Of a stretch of 64,000 bases of DNA, positions 55,581 through 63,927 are shown one piece after another. A program made the translations under genes and the position numbers. The DNA lies in the NCBI RefSeq assembly GCF_003946465.1, contig NZ_RHOL01000001.1:87857-151856 (forward strand), read 5' to 3'. The DNA comes from Lacticaseibacillus hegangensis (GTDB taxonomy: Bacteria > Bacillota > Bacilli > Lactobacillales > Lactobacillaceae). Position 1 is the first letter of the stretch; every line of letters begins with the position of its first letter. The notes beneath the pieces are model-generated. The model was given only the letters and a program-made list of their open reading frames with translations, made no database searches and was not told the DNA's origin.

Positions 55581-56171
55581 ATGGGAGTACGGCTTCCAAA
55601 TTCAAGATATGAAGAACTTAAAGAAATTGGCGCGGATATTATCGAAGACGCAGACATTTCTGAGTATCCATTTGACGTATTCGCAGTTGCAGATAAGTTA
55701 GACATTAAGGTAATTGCGTATCAGTCCTTACCCGAGAAAGCAGCTAAACGGTGCTTTGATGCGAGTGAGGATGGGTTCTCAGGTCTGTTCACAATAGATG
55801 GTAGATCAGAATGGAGAATTTATTACAATGCCGCAATGAGTGAAGAACGAATTCGATTCACGATTATGCATGAGATTGGTCATATTTCTGCTGATCATAT
55901 GGATGGCAATGAAGTAGAAGAATCCGAAGCAAACTTCCTTGCAAGTTTTGTTTTAGCACCACCTTGTATCATTCACAAGACAACAGTTGAGGACTATATC
56001 GATTTAGCAAACGAGTTCGATGTGAGCCTTGACATGGCATACTACCACATTGATTCATACAACAAGTGGCTTCGGTTTTCCGGCCCAAACTATACAGAAT
56101 ATGAGAAGCGTATTCTGGCAGTTTATGAAGCGGGTCTTCTATTGAACCACAGTTTTCATGAAAGTGCATAG
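55581..56171 (+). CDS. ImmA/IrrE family metallopeptidase
   Basis: 196 aa. Zinc protease motif IMHEIGHISADH with a downstream Glu (EEESEANFLASFVLAPP region) as third ligand. The ATG at 55581 has GGAGGAG eight bases upstream; a GTG three codons earlier is less likely. Probably cleaves the adjacent XRE repressor in response to DNA damage or a peptide signal (family knowledge). Confidence 0.9.
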   Translation: MGVRLPNSRYEELKEIGADIIEDADISEYPFDVFAVADKLDIKVIAYQSLPEKAAKRCFDASEDGFSGLFTIDGRSEWRIYYNAAMSEERIRFTIMHEIGHISADHMDGNEVEESEANFLASFVLAPPCIIHKTTVEDYIDLANEFDVSLDMAYYHIDSYNKWLRFSGPNYTEYEKRILAVYEAGLLLNHSFHESA

Positions 56172-56269
56172 AAAAAGCCCGCGTATGATATACAACGAGC
56201 CCTCAGCAAGCTAAGTATATCATACTCCCGCTTTGAGTTGCCTTTCAAATTCAAACAGGAGGATATTTA

Positions 56270-56986
56270 ATGCAAACAGAAGATTTTTTTCGTAGGCAGC
56301 CAAGTTGCAAGGTGATAAACGGTGAACTGGCAATAATCTATCAGAAAGACTACCTGCAAGTTCCAATGATTCAAAAGCAAGCAGTCGACCTTTCAAATTT
56401 TCAGTATTTAGGTTTTCAAAACTTGCGCAGTCTTGATGTCCGGTCTCCACAGCAAAAAACGGTTGGGTACTTTTTGCACGATAGCAAATTCGAGTGCGTA
56501 TGCAAACGCCCTTGGAGGTACACCGATCGGATCAGACAGTACAAGCAGACTCTTTCTCCTGATGTTAGTTGCTATGCGGATATGACTATGGATGAGCAAT
56601 GGTACGGGGTAGTCCTTAATCGTGCGGTTGGTGCATATTGGCAGGAACAAGGCATAAGAGTCATCCCCACAATCGCATGGGGCAAGTCTGACAGTTATAA
56701 ATTTTGTTTTTCAGGAGTCGAGCAAGGTAGCGTTGTTGCAGTCTCGACGATTGGAACTGCTCACTCCCACTCCGACTTCGTTGATGGGTTTCGAGAAATG
56801 TGCAGACGAATCAAGCCAAGTACCGTCATTTGTTATTGTACGCCATATCCTGAAATGTATAAGTACGCTAGCATCATTGTGGTCGAGCATGAGGGTGTGA
56901 AGGCGAAACGAGCCGCTAAGGTCCGCTCCTTGCCAGGTCAACTTTCATTATTCGACTTGCCTATCGAACAAAAGGAGGCAGTCTAA
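56270..56986 (+). CDS. DUF4417 domain protein
   Basis: 238 aa. The DUF4417 core is recognisable in YGVVLNRAVGAYWQEQGIRVIPTIAWG and GSVVAVSTIGTAHSHSDFVDGF. These proteins occur on phages and mobile elements; their activity is unknown. AGGAGG precedes the ATG. It is the first gene of a tightly packed three-gene unit (stop/start TAATG with the next gene) at the right end of the element. Confidence 0.75.
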   Translation: MQTEDFFRRQPSCKVINGELAIIYQKDYLQVPMIQKQAVDLSNFQYLGFQNLRSLDVRSPQQKTVGYFLHDSKFECVCKRPWRYTDRIRQYKQTLSPDVSCYADMTMDEQWYGVVLNRAVGAYWQEQGIRVIPTIAWGKSDSYKFCFSGVEQGSVVAVSTIGTAHSHSDFVDGFREMCRRIKPSTVICYCTPYPEMYKYASIIVVEHEGVKAKRAAKVRSLPGQLSLFDLPIEQKEAV

Positions 56987-57381
56987 TGGGAGGGCGCGGT
57001 GCATCAAGTGGAATTTCTGCTAAGGGCGTTCAGTATGGCAATGAATTTTCAACAATATTGGCAGTCGATAACATCAAATTTGTAAAATCGACGCTGTCTC
57101 GAAATGCTAGGATTCCAATCGAGACCATGTCAGCATTTGAAAATCGGGTATATGTGACGGTGGCTGCGAATGAAAAATTGAAATCGATTGTATTTTACGC
57201 AAAAGATGGTGGTATTCGACGCCAGATAGATTTGGACCACAAACATATGGGACAAATACCACACGTACACGAAGGTGATGTCACTAGTCACCATAAAAAA
57301 TTCCAAATCAAGTTGACGCGTTCAGATCAAATGTATATCAACAAGGTGAGACGAATCTGGAAGGAGTATCGAGATGAATAA
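56986..57381 (+). CDS. Unknown protein with MGGRGASSG N-terminus
   Basis: 131 aa. The N-terminus MGGRGASSG is a motif I associate with phage and mobile-element proteins that carry small enzymatic or toxin-like domains. The C-terminal half has a His-rich stretch DLDHKHMGQIPHVHEGD followed by HHKK and a basic tail, which could be a metal or nuclease centre, but no family is recognised. It overlaps the DUF4417 stop and the next start. Confidence 0.65.
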   Translation: MGGRGASSGISAKGVQYGNEFSTILAVDNIKFVKSTLSRNARIPIETMSAFENRVYVTVAANEKLKSIVFYAKDGGIRRQIDLDHKHMGQIPHVHEGDVTSHHKKFQIKLTRSDQMYINKVRRIWKEYRDE

Positions 57382-57688
57382 AGCTGATGAACCGCGTGAT
57401 TGGGTTGACGATCTGTCGAAGGATTTATTTCTTGACTTTCTAGATGAGAATCAAGTGTTGTACTTTACCTACAAAAATCACGATTACCTTATCGAAATGT
57501 ACACCGACGGCATGCTCATCGCTGATCCATATCCGTACTATGAAGATGGTGGTTGGCCGGACCACAAAGATTTCCAATACCCGATGAGCTTCACGGCCAA
57601 AACAGTGGATGAGTTTTTGAAATTACCCTTCTTGGATGGCAAAACGATATTGGAACAGTGGGACAATATTCGCTTCTGGAATTACTAG
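57374..57688 (+). CDS. Unknown small acidic protein, possible partner of the preceding gene
   Basis: 104 aa, acidic and rich in aromatic residues (DLFLDFLDENQVLYFTYKNHDYLIEMYTDG; PYPYYEDGGWPDHKDF). It begins inside the preceding gene (8-base overlap), so synthesis is coupled. A basic effector with an acidic partner would suit a toxin-immunity or toxin-antitoxin pair, but this is inference. Last gene of the element, 170 bases before attR. Confidence 0.65.
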   Translation: MNKADEPRDWVDDLSKDLFLDFLDENQVLYFTYKNHDYLIEMYTDGMLIADPYPYYEDGGWPDHKDFQYPMSFTAKTVDEFLKLPFLDGKTILEQWDNIRFWNY

Positions 57689-57759
57689 CCGGTGAAGCGG
57701 GCCAACTAAAAAAGGCCGCCAACCAGTGACGACCAACCAAGTATATTTGCGTGCCAATT

Positions 57760-57769
57760 CAGTACCACT
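57760..57769. repeat. Right-end copy of the CAGTACCA motif
   Basis: CAGTACCACT about 100 bases inside the right attachment site; matches eight or nine positions of the left tandem repeats. Confidence 0.4.
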
Positions 57770-57860
57770 TCATCCAAATTCGACCGATTTCAACCGTTTC
57801 AATCGCACTAAGAATGCTGTTAAATCAGCAATTCGACGTCATTCAAGCCGTCAGATTACA

Positions 57861-57926
57861 ACTCGAAATCCGTCGAACCGGTTCACACCGGCGCGCAGGT
57901 TCAAATCCTGTACTCTCCTGAGAAAA
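57861..57926 (+). pseudogene. Displaced 3' half of tRNA-Ser (attR)
   Basis: From the anticodon loop to the acceptor stem: same first 21 bases as the intact tRNA, then a diverged variable arm (CCGGTTCACACCGG against CCGGCTAATACCGG) and T arm (CAGGTTCAAATCCTG against CGAGTTCGAATCTCG), ending TACTCTCC. No 5' half is present, so it is not a functional tRNA. A TTGATATATCA motif and a terminator hairpin follow, as at the left end. Confidence 0.87.
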
Positions 57927-58088
57927 CATTGATATATCAACGTTTGGCAGCCTTCTTGGTTGCTTTTTTTATATCTGTCAATTTTTTTGTAATCGAATAA
58001 TTTCCCGGTGATGTGCGCCTTGCCACTAAAATCATGCAACCAACTCGGTAAGTCAACGCGTTGTTGCCCGATTCATCCCAGCCACTGA

Positions 58089-58316
58089 TCAACGAGGTGA
58101 CGTGATGGTCAACTTTGCCAGCACCTGGGCCAACAGCTCTTCAGTATAGGCGCGGTTTTCCGCCAAAATATAAGTCGTCGCCTCAGCCAGACTCGCGGTT
58201 GGGGCGGCTTTTTGCCACTGCGCGAGCCGTGTTTGAATCTGGGTTTCGGTAAACTGGTCTGAAACCACCGTATCCGCGGCATCGGCAATCAAGGCACGTA
58301 ATTCTTTTTCGGTCAT
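58089..58316 (-). CDS. Small hypothetical protein
   Basis: 75 aa, predicted helical (MTEKELRALIADAADTVV...). Good ribosome site AAGGAGGGG before ATG 58314-58316. Backbone gene just outside the element, GC-rich. No family recognised. Confidence 0.6.
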   Translation of the reverse strand: MTEKELRALIADAADTVVSDQFTETQIQTRLAQWQKAAPTASLAEATTYILAENRAYTEELLAQVLAKLTITSPR

Positions 58317-58531
58317 CAGTATCCCCTCCTTAAAGCATTATACCCAACCTGGTCCGGCCACGGCGCCGCAGTTCGGCCGACCGCGTGCAGGCCAATCAAG
58401 AACAACTAGTTAACTTATTCAAATAATAACGGGTATTTTTTTATTATAGGTACGTAATTATATTGATTATTAGTTTTTTGAGTGATAACATCTTACTTGT
58501 AAGTTAATTCGCAAGCTAAGGGGGCATCACC
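58317..58531. other. Intergenic region with no gene
   Basis: Divergent spacer of 215 bases. The right half is very AT-rich (TTATTATAGG, TAATTATATTGATTATTAG), probably holding the promoter of the 58532 gene, but no clean -35/-10 pair stands out. Confidence 0.5.
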
Positions 58532-58942
58532 ATGCAAACCAAAGACTATGTTCAGTGCGTCAATCAAGAACTTGAACGTTTACTCGTTTTTGAAACCGTT
58601 TTCAAGGAATACGCACACACTTGCCACAACATCGAAAAGGGCAACTGCCTTGCCAGCGAAAGCTTTGAGCGCGTGCACCTTTACTTCACCAAGAATATCA
58701 TCCGCTTCGACCGCTTCGTCGATCAGTGCGCTGCCGTGCCTGCCCCTTCAGGGTACGAACGGTTCAACCAATTATTAGTCAACGGGCTGAAAGGAATTCG
58801 TGAAGCGGTGATCGAAATGCTTGACGCAATTCAACCGGATCACGTCGATCACAGCCAATTCTCCACTGCGCTGGCGCAGCAGCAAGCGGCCCGCAAACAG
58901 ATCAACACCGCATTTGAAGAAATTAATGTGCCTGCTTTCTAA
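58532..58942 (+). CDS. Hypothetical helical protein
   Basis: 136 aa, cytoplasmic, helix-rich, with three Cys (QCVNQELERL, HTCHNIEKGNC). No domain recognised. Ribosome site AAGGGGG. Followed by a terminator. Confidence 0.7.
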   Translation: MQTKDYVQCVNQELERLLVFETVFKEYAHTCHNIEKGNCLASESFERVHLYFTKNIIRFDRFVDQCAAVPAPSGYERFNQLLVNGLKGIREAVIEMLDAIQPDHVDHSQFSTALAQQQAARKQINTAFEEINVPAF

Positions 58943-59020
58943 ACCCCGCACTAAAACCCCGGACTAAAAACCCGTACAAAAACCCTGCTGCGGCGTTCCC
59001 CAAAAGCCGCCGTCAGCGCG

Positions 59021-59056
59021 AAAAGCGTCCAGCCAAAAAGGCTGGGCGCTTTTTCG
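59021..59056 (+). terminator. Terminator after the 58532 gene
   Basis: Stem AAGCG-CCAGCC/GGCTGG-CGCTT with loop AAAAA, then T5; also lies just past the convergent DUF960 gene. Confidence 0.85.
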
Positions 59057-59076
59057 TCAGATCTGGCCACTGGCAA

Positions 59077-59391
59077 TTAATGCTGATGGCCTTCCTCGGG
59101 CAGCAGGATAGTCTGATTTTCGCCATCGTCGTAGGCCATCACGGTTTCCGGAAAGCTGGCATCGTAGTCAAACGGCAGGTCGATCGCGACCTGCGTGTCA
59201 CTGTTTTTCTCCGAAAACGCCACGGTCAGCTTGCCTTTCGTGTTAAGCAAATCGAACCGCAGCAAGTTGCCCAGCGGCACGACGCCTGTCAAGTCCTGAT
59301 CGATGATCATCCAAATTGAATCGATGATCTCACCAGGCAGCTTGGCAATAACGCCATAGGTGGCAAAGCGACTGTGATTGGCTGAAAACAT
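59077..59391 (-). CDS. DUF960 family protein
   Basis: 104 aa. The N-terminus MFSANHSRFATYGVIAKLPGEIIDSIWMIID fits the DUF960 pattern (short Lactobacillales proteins beginning with F-x-N-x-S/N-R-[FY]-A). Function unknown. AGGAGGAAT before ATG 59391. One base after the YbaK-type gene. Confidence 0.72.
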   Translation of the reverse strand: MFSANHSRFATYGVIAKLPGEIIDSIWMIIDQDLTGVVPLGNLLRFDLLNTKGKLTVAFSEKNSDTQVAIDLPFDYDASFPETVMAYDDGENQTILLPEEGHQH

Positions 59392-59392
59392 G

Positions 59393-59905
59393 TTATTCCT
59401 CCTGTTCCTCAGGGCTGGTGATCGCGGCAAAAGTCGCGTCAACCACTTTGGCTAAGGCCTTAGGCGCAATGCCCACAGACCGGCCGATTTTTCCCGAGCT
59501 GACGATGATTTCCGGCTCCTTCAGCGCCTCTTCACCGATGAAAATCGGATAGTTGTGCCGCGCGTGAATGCCGATTGGGGTGTTGGCGCCGTGCTCATAA
59601 CCGGTGGTTTTGACCAGGTCCTTGAGTGGCACCATGCCGACCTTCTTGTTGCCAGACGCCTTGGCTAACTTCTTGTAGTCAACGTGCATGTCCAGCGGCA
59701 CCACCGCGACCAGCGGCCCCGTTTTGTTTCCGGTCAGCGCCAAGGTCTTGTAGATGCGATGCTCAGGCACAGCCAGGTGATCGACACTCAGCTGCGCCAC
59801 ATCCCCGGCTTCGTGAGTCGGAAATTCGTATTGGGTGTACGCGACGTTTTGCTTGTCCAGCATTTTCTCGACCAGCGTCTTGTCGTCTTTTTTCTTCTTA
59901 CTCAT
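59393..59905 (-). CDS. ybaK: Cys-tRNA(Pro)/Cys-tRNA(Cys) deacylase YbaK/EbsC
   Basis: 170 aa. YbaK family core: Lys in RIYKTLALTGN, VVPLDMHVDYKKLAKASGNKKVGM and SSGKIGRSVGIAPKAL. Hydrolyses mischarged Cys-tRNA(Pro). ATG 59905 chosen for its GGAGGCAG ribosome site. Confidence 0.9.
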   Translation of the reverse strand: MSKKKKDDKTLVEKMLDKQNVAYTQYEFPTHEAGDVAQLSVDHLAVPEHRIYKTLALTGNKTGPLVAVVPLDMHVDYKKLAKASGNKKVGMVPLKDLVKTTGYEHGANTPIGIHARHNYPIFIGEEALKEPEIIVSSGKIGRSVGIAPKALAKVVDATFAAITSPEEQEE

Positions 59906-59964
59906 GGCCTGCCTCCGGTTCCATTGTAACGATTTAAGCCGGGCAATAAAAGTAATCGCCCATC

Positions 59965-59987
59965 GAAAAAAGAGCACGATTGCTCGC
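59965..59987 (-). terminator. Terminator after apt
   Basis: Minus-strand stem GAGCA/TGCTC, then T6: short but well placed, 15 bases after the apt stop. Confidence 0.65.
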
Positions 59988-60001
59988 ACCCTTTCGTCAA
60001 G

Positions 60002-60529
60002 TTATGCCCCTTTGTAGGTCGTCAGGGTCATCATGTCATACCCCTTCAACTTGTCGCGGCCGTGCAGGTCTTCAAGCTCAACGATGAAGGCCGTGCCGAC
60101 GACAATGCCGCCCAGCTTTTCCACCAAGGCGATGGTGGCAGAAATCGTGCCGCCAGTGGCAAGCAGGTCGTCCACGACCAGCACCCGCTGGCCGGGCTTC
60201 ACTGCGTCCTTATGCAGGTACAAAGTCTCGCTGCCGTACTCCAGGTCGTACGAGGCGCTGACCGTTGGCCGCGGCAGCTTGCCCTTTTTGCGAGCCGGGG
60301 CAAAGCCGACCCCGAGTTTGTAGGCCACTGGACAGCCGACGATGAAGCCCCGGGCCTCAGGACCCACGACCATTTCCACCTGCTTATCCTTGGCGTAGGC
60401 GACCAGTTCGTCAGTCGCGGCAGCATAGGCCTTGCCATCCGCCATCAGCGGTGAGATGTCACGGTAGATGATGCCCGGCTCCGGGAAGTCAGGCACGCTT
60501 GCGATGTAATCTTTATAGTTGATCGTCAT
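60002..60529 (-). CDS. apt: Adenine phosphoribosyltransferase
   Basis: 175 aa. PRPP-binding motif [18 protein letters not shown] and the N-terminal hood [18 protein letters not shown]. Adenine salvage to AMP. Located after recJ, the standard recJ-apt order. Confidence 0.96.
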   Translation of the reverse strand: MTINYKDYIASVPDFPEPGIIYRDISPLMADGKAYAAATDELVAYAKDKQVEMVVGPEARGFIVGCPVAYKLGVGFAPARKKGKLPRPTVSASYDLEYGSETLYLHKDAVKPGQRVLVVDDLLATGGTISATIALVEKLGGIVVGTAFIVELEDLHGRDKLKGYDMMTLTTYKGA

Positions 60530-60542
60530 TGATGCGTTTTCC

Positions 60543-62819
60543 TCATTTCTGTGCCGTCAGCCAATCTTCAAGCGCGGGCCGCGCGGCTGTTTGCAGCCGG
60601 TGCGCCAGCTGCAGAAAAGCGCTCTGCCGCTGGTAGGCGCTGCTTTCCTGCAGGGCCTTTTTCTCCGGATGCGCGGTGACGGTAATTTGGGACCCATCTA
60701 TTCTAACAAATCCCAACTCAAAAAACACCTGCACGGCTAAAATCACTTGCCGGATCGTCAGGTGCACCTGCTTGGCCGCAAAGCCCAGCTGGTGCTTATC
60801 AAAGCCGGGATGAGCGGCCAGAAAATGCAGCACACTGCCAAATTCCTGCCGGTTCGGGACGGCCACCAGTTCCGCGGCCGGGGCAGTGAAAACCACGCGG
60901 ACCGGCAGCGCGATATGCGCTAACAGCTTGCGCAAGCTCGCCTCATCAGGCGGCAAATCAACCAGCACGGCATTGGCCAGCGGGTTTGTCACCGCGTCGG
61001 CCATCACCACCGGCCCACCGAACATGAAGGCAGACGTCATTGCCTGTTTGCGCTTGGCGTCGAAAAACACGTAGTTGTACGCGCCGCGGAATTGCTCCGC
61101 GCTGGCCTGAGGCAGCCGCATATCGATGACATTCGGCTGCTTGAGCTCCCAGTCCACCAGCCGCAGCTGCAAGCTCGTCCGGTTCTGCCAGGTGTTCTCA
61201 TCCATCCGCAGCGCCAGCTTGACCTGACTGGCCGCGGCCAAGGCAGGCGCGTCCGCCCCGCGGTTAAACGCGACCACTTTCTGGCCATCCGCGGTGAACC
61301 GCAGATGCGCGTTGGTTTTGCCCATTTGCTGAATGTCGCCCACCTGTTGCGGTACATAGGCAAAGGTCGGCTCCTCGTTGCCCGGGCCAAACGGTGCCAG
61401 CTTGCGCATGAGGTGATAATGATCAAGGCTGATATCGGCTGCTGTCAGCCGGCCGCTGATCGTCAGTGGCGGCTTCTCGGCCCCTTTCAGTTCAACTGCT
61501 GCGGCCTGCTCCATCGCGGCGTGCAGCGCCGGAATGTTGGCCACCGGCACCGTGAGCCCAGCTGCCATCGCGTGCCCACCGAAGTGAGTCATCTCGTCGC
61601 GCGCGGCATCCAGTGCCTTAAACAGGTTATAGGCGGGCACGGACCGCCCCGAGCCTTTCGCGGTTTGACCGTCCTTGGCGATATTGAGCACCAACGTTGG
61701 TTTCCCGGTGGCCTCCACAATGTGGGACGCGACGATGCCCAGCACCCCTTCGTGCCAGCCGGCATGGGCGATGATCAAGGTCTTTTGCGCTTGGTTCTCA
61801 GGGCTTTCGGCGATGGCCATCGCCTCTTGAACAATTTTGGCGACCAAGGCTTGCCGCTTCTGGTTAAGCGTATTGACGTTTTCGGCGAGTTTTTCGGCCT
61901 CATCGTCATCAAAAGTGGTCAGCAGTGTGACCCCGGGATTGGCGTCGCCTAGCCGGCCCAAGGCATTGAGCCGCGGGCCGATGCCAAAGCCAATCGCGGT
62001 CTCGTCGACCTTGGCCGGGTCCAGGTCCGCAACTTTAATCAGGGCGTTGATACCCGGGCGCTGCTGCTGATGGATCAGCTGCAGGCCCATCTGCACGATC
62101 AGCCGGTTTTCACCGGTCATGCTGACAATATCGGCAACGGTTCCCAAGGCCGCCAAGTCAAGGCAGTCGGTCGCCGGCTCCCCGAGCAAAGCACTGGCCA
62201 CTTTGAACGCGACCCCGGCGCCTGAAAGATCATTGAACGGGTAGTGGCCATCCGGATGACGCGGGTGAACCACCGCCACGGCCTTGGGCAGCACCTTGGG
62301 CAGTTCGTGGTGATCCGTCACGACCACATCCATGCCCGCGGCCATCGCCTGATCAATGACGGCCGCGCCGCCGACCCCATTGTCCACAGTGACCACCAGT
62401 TCGGTCCCATTTTTGCGCAAATAGTCGTAAACAGCCTGATTTGGTCCGTAACCGTCGGTGAAGCGGTCAGGAATGAAAGTCTCGACGTTATCGGCCCCCA
62501 GCGAGTTTTCCAGCGTGTCCTTCATGATCGAGGTCGCGGTCAGGCCGTCCACATCATAATCCCCGTAGATGGTGATTTTTTCCTGCCGGGTGATCGCCAA
62601 CTTGATGCGATCGACCGCCTTTTGCATGTCATGGAGCGCAAAGGGATCGTGCAAGCGGCTCAGATCCGGGGTGCAGAAGGCCTCATAGGCGGCCTGATTG
62701 GTGATGCCGCGCTGGATCAACAGCCGCGCCAAAAATGGCGGGACGCTCAGTGCTTCTGCCACCTGCTGGATCTGGTCCGAACTGGGTTGTGCGGCTTCCT
62801 GCCAAAGGTAATGTGCCAT
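60543..62819 (-). CDS. recJ: Single-stranded-DNA-specific exonuclease RecJ
   Basis: 758 aa. DHH core: [46 protein letters not shown]1 domain with GGHAMAAGL; then an OB fold and a long Gram-positive C-terminal extension. 5'-3' exonuclease in recombination and mismatch or base-excision repair. Start ATG 62819 behind AAGGAAG. Confidence 0.95.
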   Translation of the reverse strand: MAHYLWQEAAQPSSDQIQQVAEALSVPPFLARLLIQRGITNQAAYEAFCTPDLSRLHDPFALHDMQKAVDRIKLAITRQEKITIYGDYDVDGLTATSIMKDTLENSLGADNVETFIPDRFTDGYGPNQAVYDYLRKNGTELVVTVDNGVGGAAVIDQAMAAGMDVVVTDHHELPKVLPKAVAVVHPRHPDGHYPFNDLSGAGVAFKVASALLGEPATDCLDLAALGTVADIVSMTGENRLIVQMGLQLIHQQQRPGINALIKVADLDPAKVDETAIGFGIGPRLNALGRLGDANPGVTLLTTFDDDEAEKLAENVNTLNQKRQALVAKIVQEAMAIAESPENQAQKTLIIAHAGWHEGVLGIVASHIVEATGKPTLVLNIAKDGQTAKGSGRSVPAYNLFKALDAARDEMTHFGGHAMAAGLTVPVANIPALHAAMEQAAAVELKGAEKPPLTISGRLTAADISLDHYHLMRKLAPFGPGNEEPTFAYVPQQVGDIQQMGKTNAHLRFTADGQKVVAFNRGADAPALAAASQVKLALRMDENTWQNRTSLQLRLVDWELKQPNVIDMRLPQASAEQFRGAYNYVFFDAKRKQAMTSAFMFGGPVVMADAVTNPLANAVLVDLPPDEASLRKLLAHIALPVRVVFTAPAAELVAVPNRQEFGSVLHFLAAHPGFDKHQLGFAAKQVHLTIRQVILAVQVFFELGFVRIDGSQITVTAHPEKKALQESSAYQRQSAFLQLAHRLQTAARPALEDWLTAQK

Positions 62820-62906
62820 CGTCGTCTTCCTTTCTAACCGCAATAGTATATCAGACTTTCGCCGCCCCTGCCCTCGAGATTATGGAAGCCGCCGATGAAA
62901 GCGTGG

Positions 62907-62912
62907 TATAAT
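62907..62912 (+). promoter_or_regulatory. -10 box of the 62978 gene
   Basis: TATAAT preceded by GTGG in the space divergent from recJ; no clear -35. Confidence 0.5.
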
Positions 62913-62977
62913 GACATTGTTATAAGAATCTCAGCCCAACTTCGATCAGCGACTGAAACGAAATGGAGAGAAACATT

Positions 62978-63343
62978 ATGGCAGAAGACACAGTAAAAAA
63001 GGCAACGAAGATCGTGGTCGACATCCCCGATGAGGATGTCGCAACCGCTGAAAAAGCGATGAACGATCAGGGATTTGTCACCCCTAAGGAGCTCCCACGG
63101 TTGATGGATATCGACTATTCGCGTTCCCTCGCAGCTGCCTTGACCAAAGCCCGCGAAGGCAAGACCGAGGAAGGCTACATCTACAGCGAGGAATTTGACT
63201 TTGCTGGCGGTGAGATCGAGAACATTATCTGGAACATGGACAAGATCAAGAACCGCGACGATGCTAAGCGCACCCTTGCCGATCACATGGGGCTCACCAT
63301 GCCGACCGAGACGCTGTCAAAAGCCGACAAGGAAACCTTCTAA
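62978..63343 (+). CDS. Hypothetical acidic protein
   Basis: 121 aa, begins MAEDTVKKATKIVVDIPDED. Acidic, mixed alpha/beta, no recognised domain. GGAGAG ribosome site; own terminator, so a monocistronic gene. Confidence 0.7.
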   Translation: MAEDTVKKATKIVVDIPDEDVATAEKAMNDQGFVTPKELPRLMDIDYSRSLAAALTKAREGKTEEGYIYSEEFDFAGGEIENIIWNMDKIKNRDDAKRTLADHMGLTMPTETLSKADKETF

Positions 63344-63356
63344 AGTTCAACGATTC

Positions 63357-63389
63357 AGCGTCTGCCAGCGTTGGCAGGCGCTTTTTTTA
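63357..63389 (+). terminator. Terminator after the 62978 gene
   Basis: Stem GCGTCTGCCA/TGGCAGGCGC with loop GCGT, followed by T7. Confidence 0.92.
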
Positions 63390-63400
63390 GGGAGTCAGCA

Positions 63401-63862
63401 ATGAATGAAAACGACCAATTTTTCCAGCGCGCGATTGAAGCCGGCGTCATTCCGGCTGGCACTATGCTGACCAGCGCCTACACCATGGGCGGCAGTCAAG
63501 AAGAACAAGACGACCTGGCTGCGCTTGTGCTTGCAGGGACGAAAACTGCGACCAGCAGCGGCTTCGAAATTTACGCGCAGGCACACGAGCCCCTGCCGCA
63601 AGCAGGCAATTTCGACATTATCCAAAACAGCCGCGGCGAACCCGTGGCCCTGATTGCCACGGATCATGTCGAGATCCGCTCCTTTGCCAGCGTGGATGAA
63701 ACGCACGCCTTTCGCGAAGGCGAAGGCGATCGCAGCCTAGCATACTGGCGGAAAGTGCACTTGCCCTTTTTCACCAAAGACTATCAGGAAGCCGGCCTGA
63801 CCTTTGACCCGGCGCGGTCGATGGTGGTGCTGGAATCGTTTCATGTGATCTACTCGCACTGA
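63401..63862 (+). CDS. ASCH domain protein
   Basis: 153 aa. ASCH (PUA-like) fold with VLAGTKTATSS near residue 45, DHVEIRSFASVDETHAFREGEGDRSLAYWRKVHLPFF and a final strand MVVLESFHVIY. Related bacterial proteins include RNA-binding proteins and N4-acetylcytidine amidohydrolases; activity here is not determined. AGGGAG ribosome site. Confidence 0.85.
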   Translation: MNENDQFFQRAIEAGVIPAGTMLTSAYTMGGSQEEQDDLAALVLAGTKTATSSGFEIYAQAHEPLPQAGNFDIIQNSRGEPVALIATDHVEIRSFASVDETHAFREGEGDRSLAYWRKVHLPFFTKDYQEAGLTFDPARSMVVLESFHVIYSH

Positions 63863-63875
63863 GCCACCCCAGACG

Positions 63876-63927
63876 TAAAGGACCAGAACCGACAAGCGTT
63901 GCAAAATTTGCCGGTCCTGGTCCTTTT
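63876..63927 (+). terminator. Terminator after the ASCH gene
   Basis: Long stem AAAGGACCAG-ACCG-CAA/TTG-CGGT-CTGGTCCTTT with single mismatches, then TTTT. Confidence 0.85.

Larger units (their letters stand above)
47524..57881. mobile_element. Integrative mobilizable element in tRNA-Ser(CGA)
   Basis: Bounded by 21-bp identical direct repeats (47524-47544 and 57861-57881) within tRNA-Ser sequence. From left to right: tyrosine integrase, MobT-like relaxase, candidate oriT, DUF3173 protein, XRE regulator, toxin-antitoxin pair, MmeI-like methyltransferase, XRE/ImmA pair, DUF4417 protein and two unknown genes. Lower GC and different codon use from the backbone. No coupling ATPase or T4SS genes are present, so transfer would need a helper conjugative element. 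Confidence 0.88.

Noticed and set aside
57861..57926. Second tRNA-Ser gene
   Set aside because: Only the 3' half is present; there is no acceptor 5' strand or D arm upstream, so it is an attachment-site remnant.
57851..58039. Small minus-strand open frame across attR
   Set aside because: Runs through the tRNA remnant and its terminator; no ribosome site.
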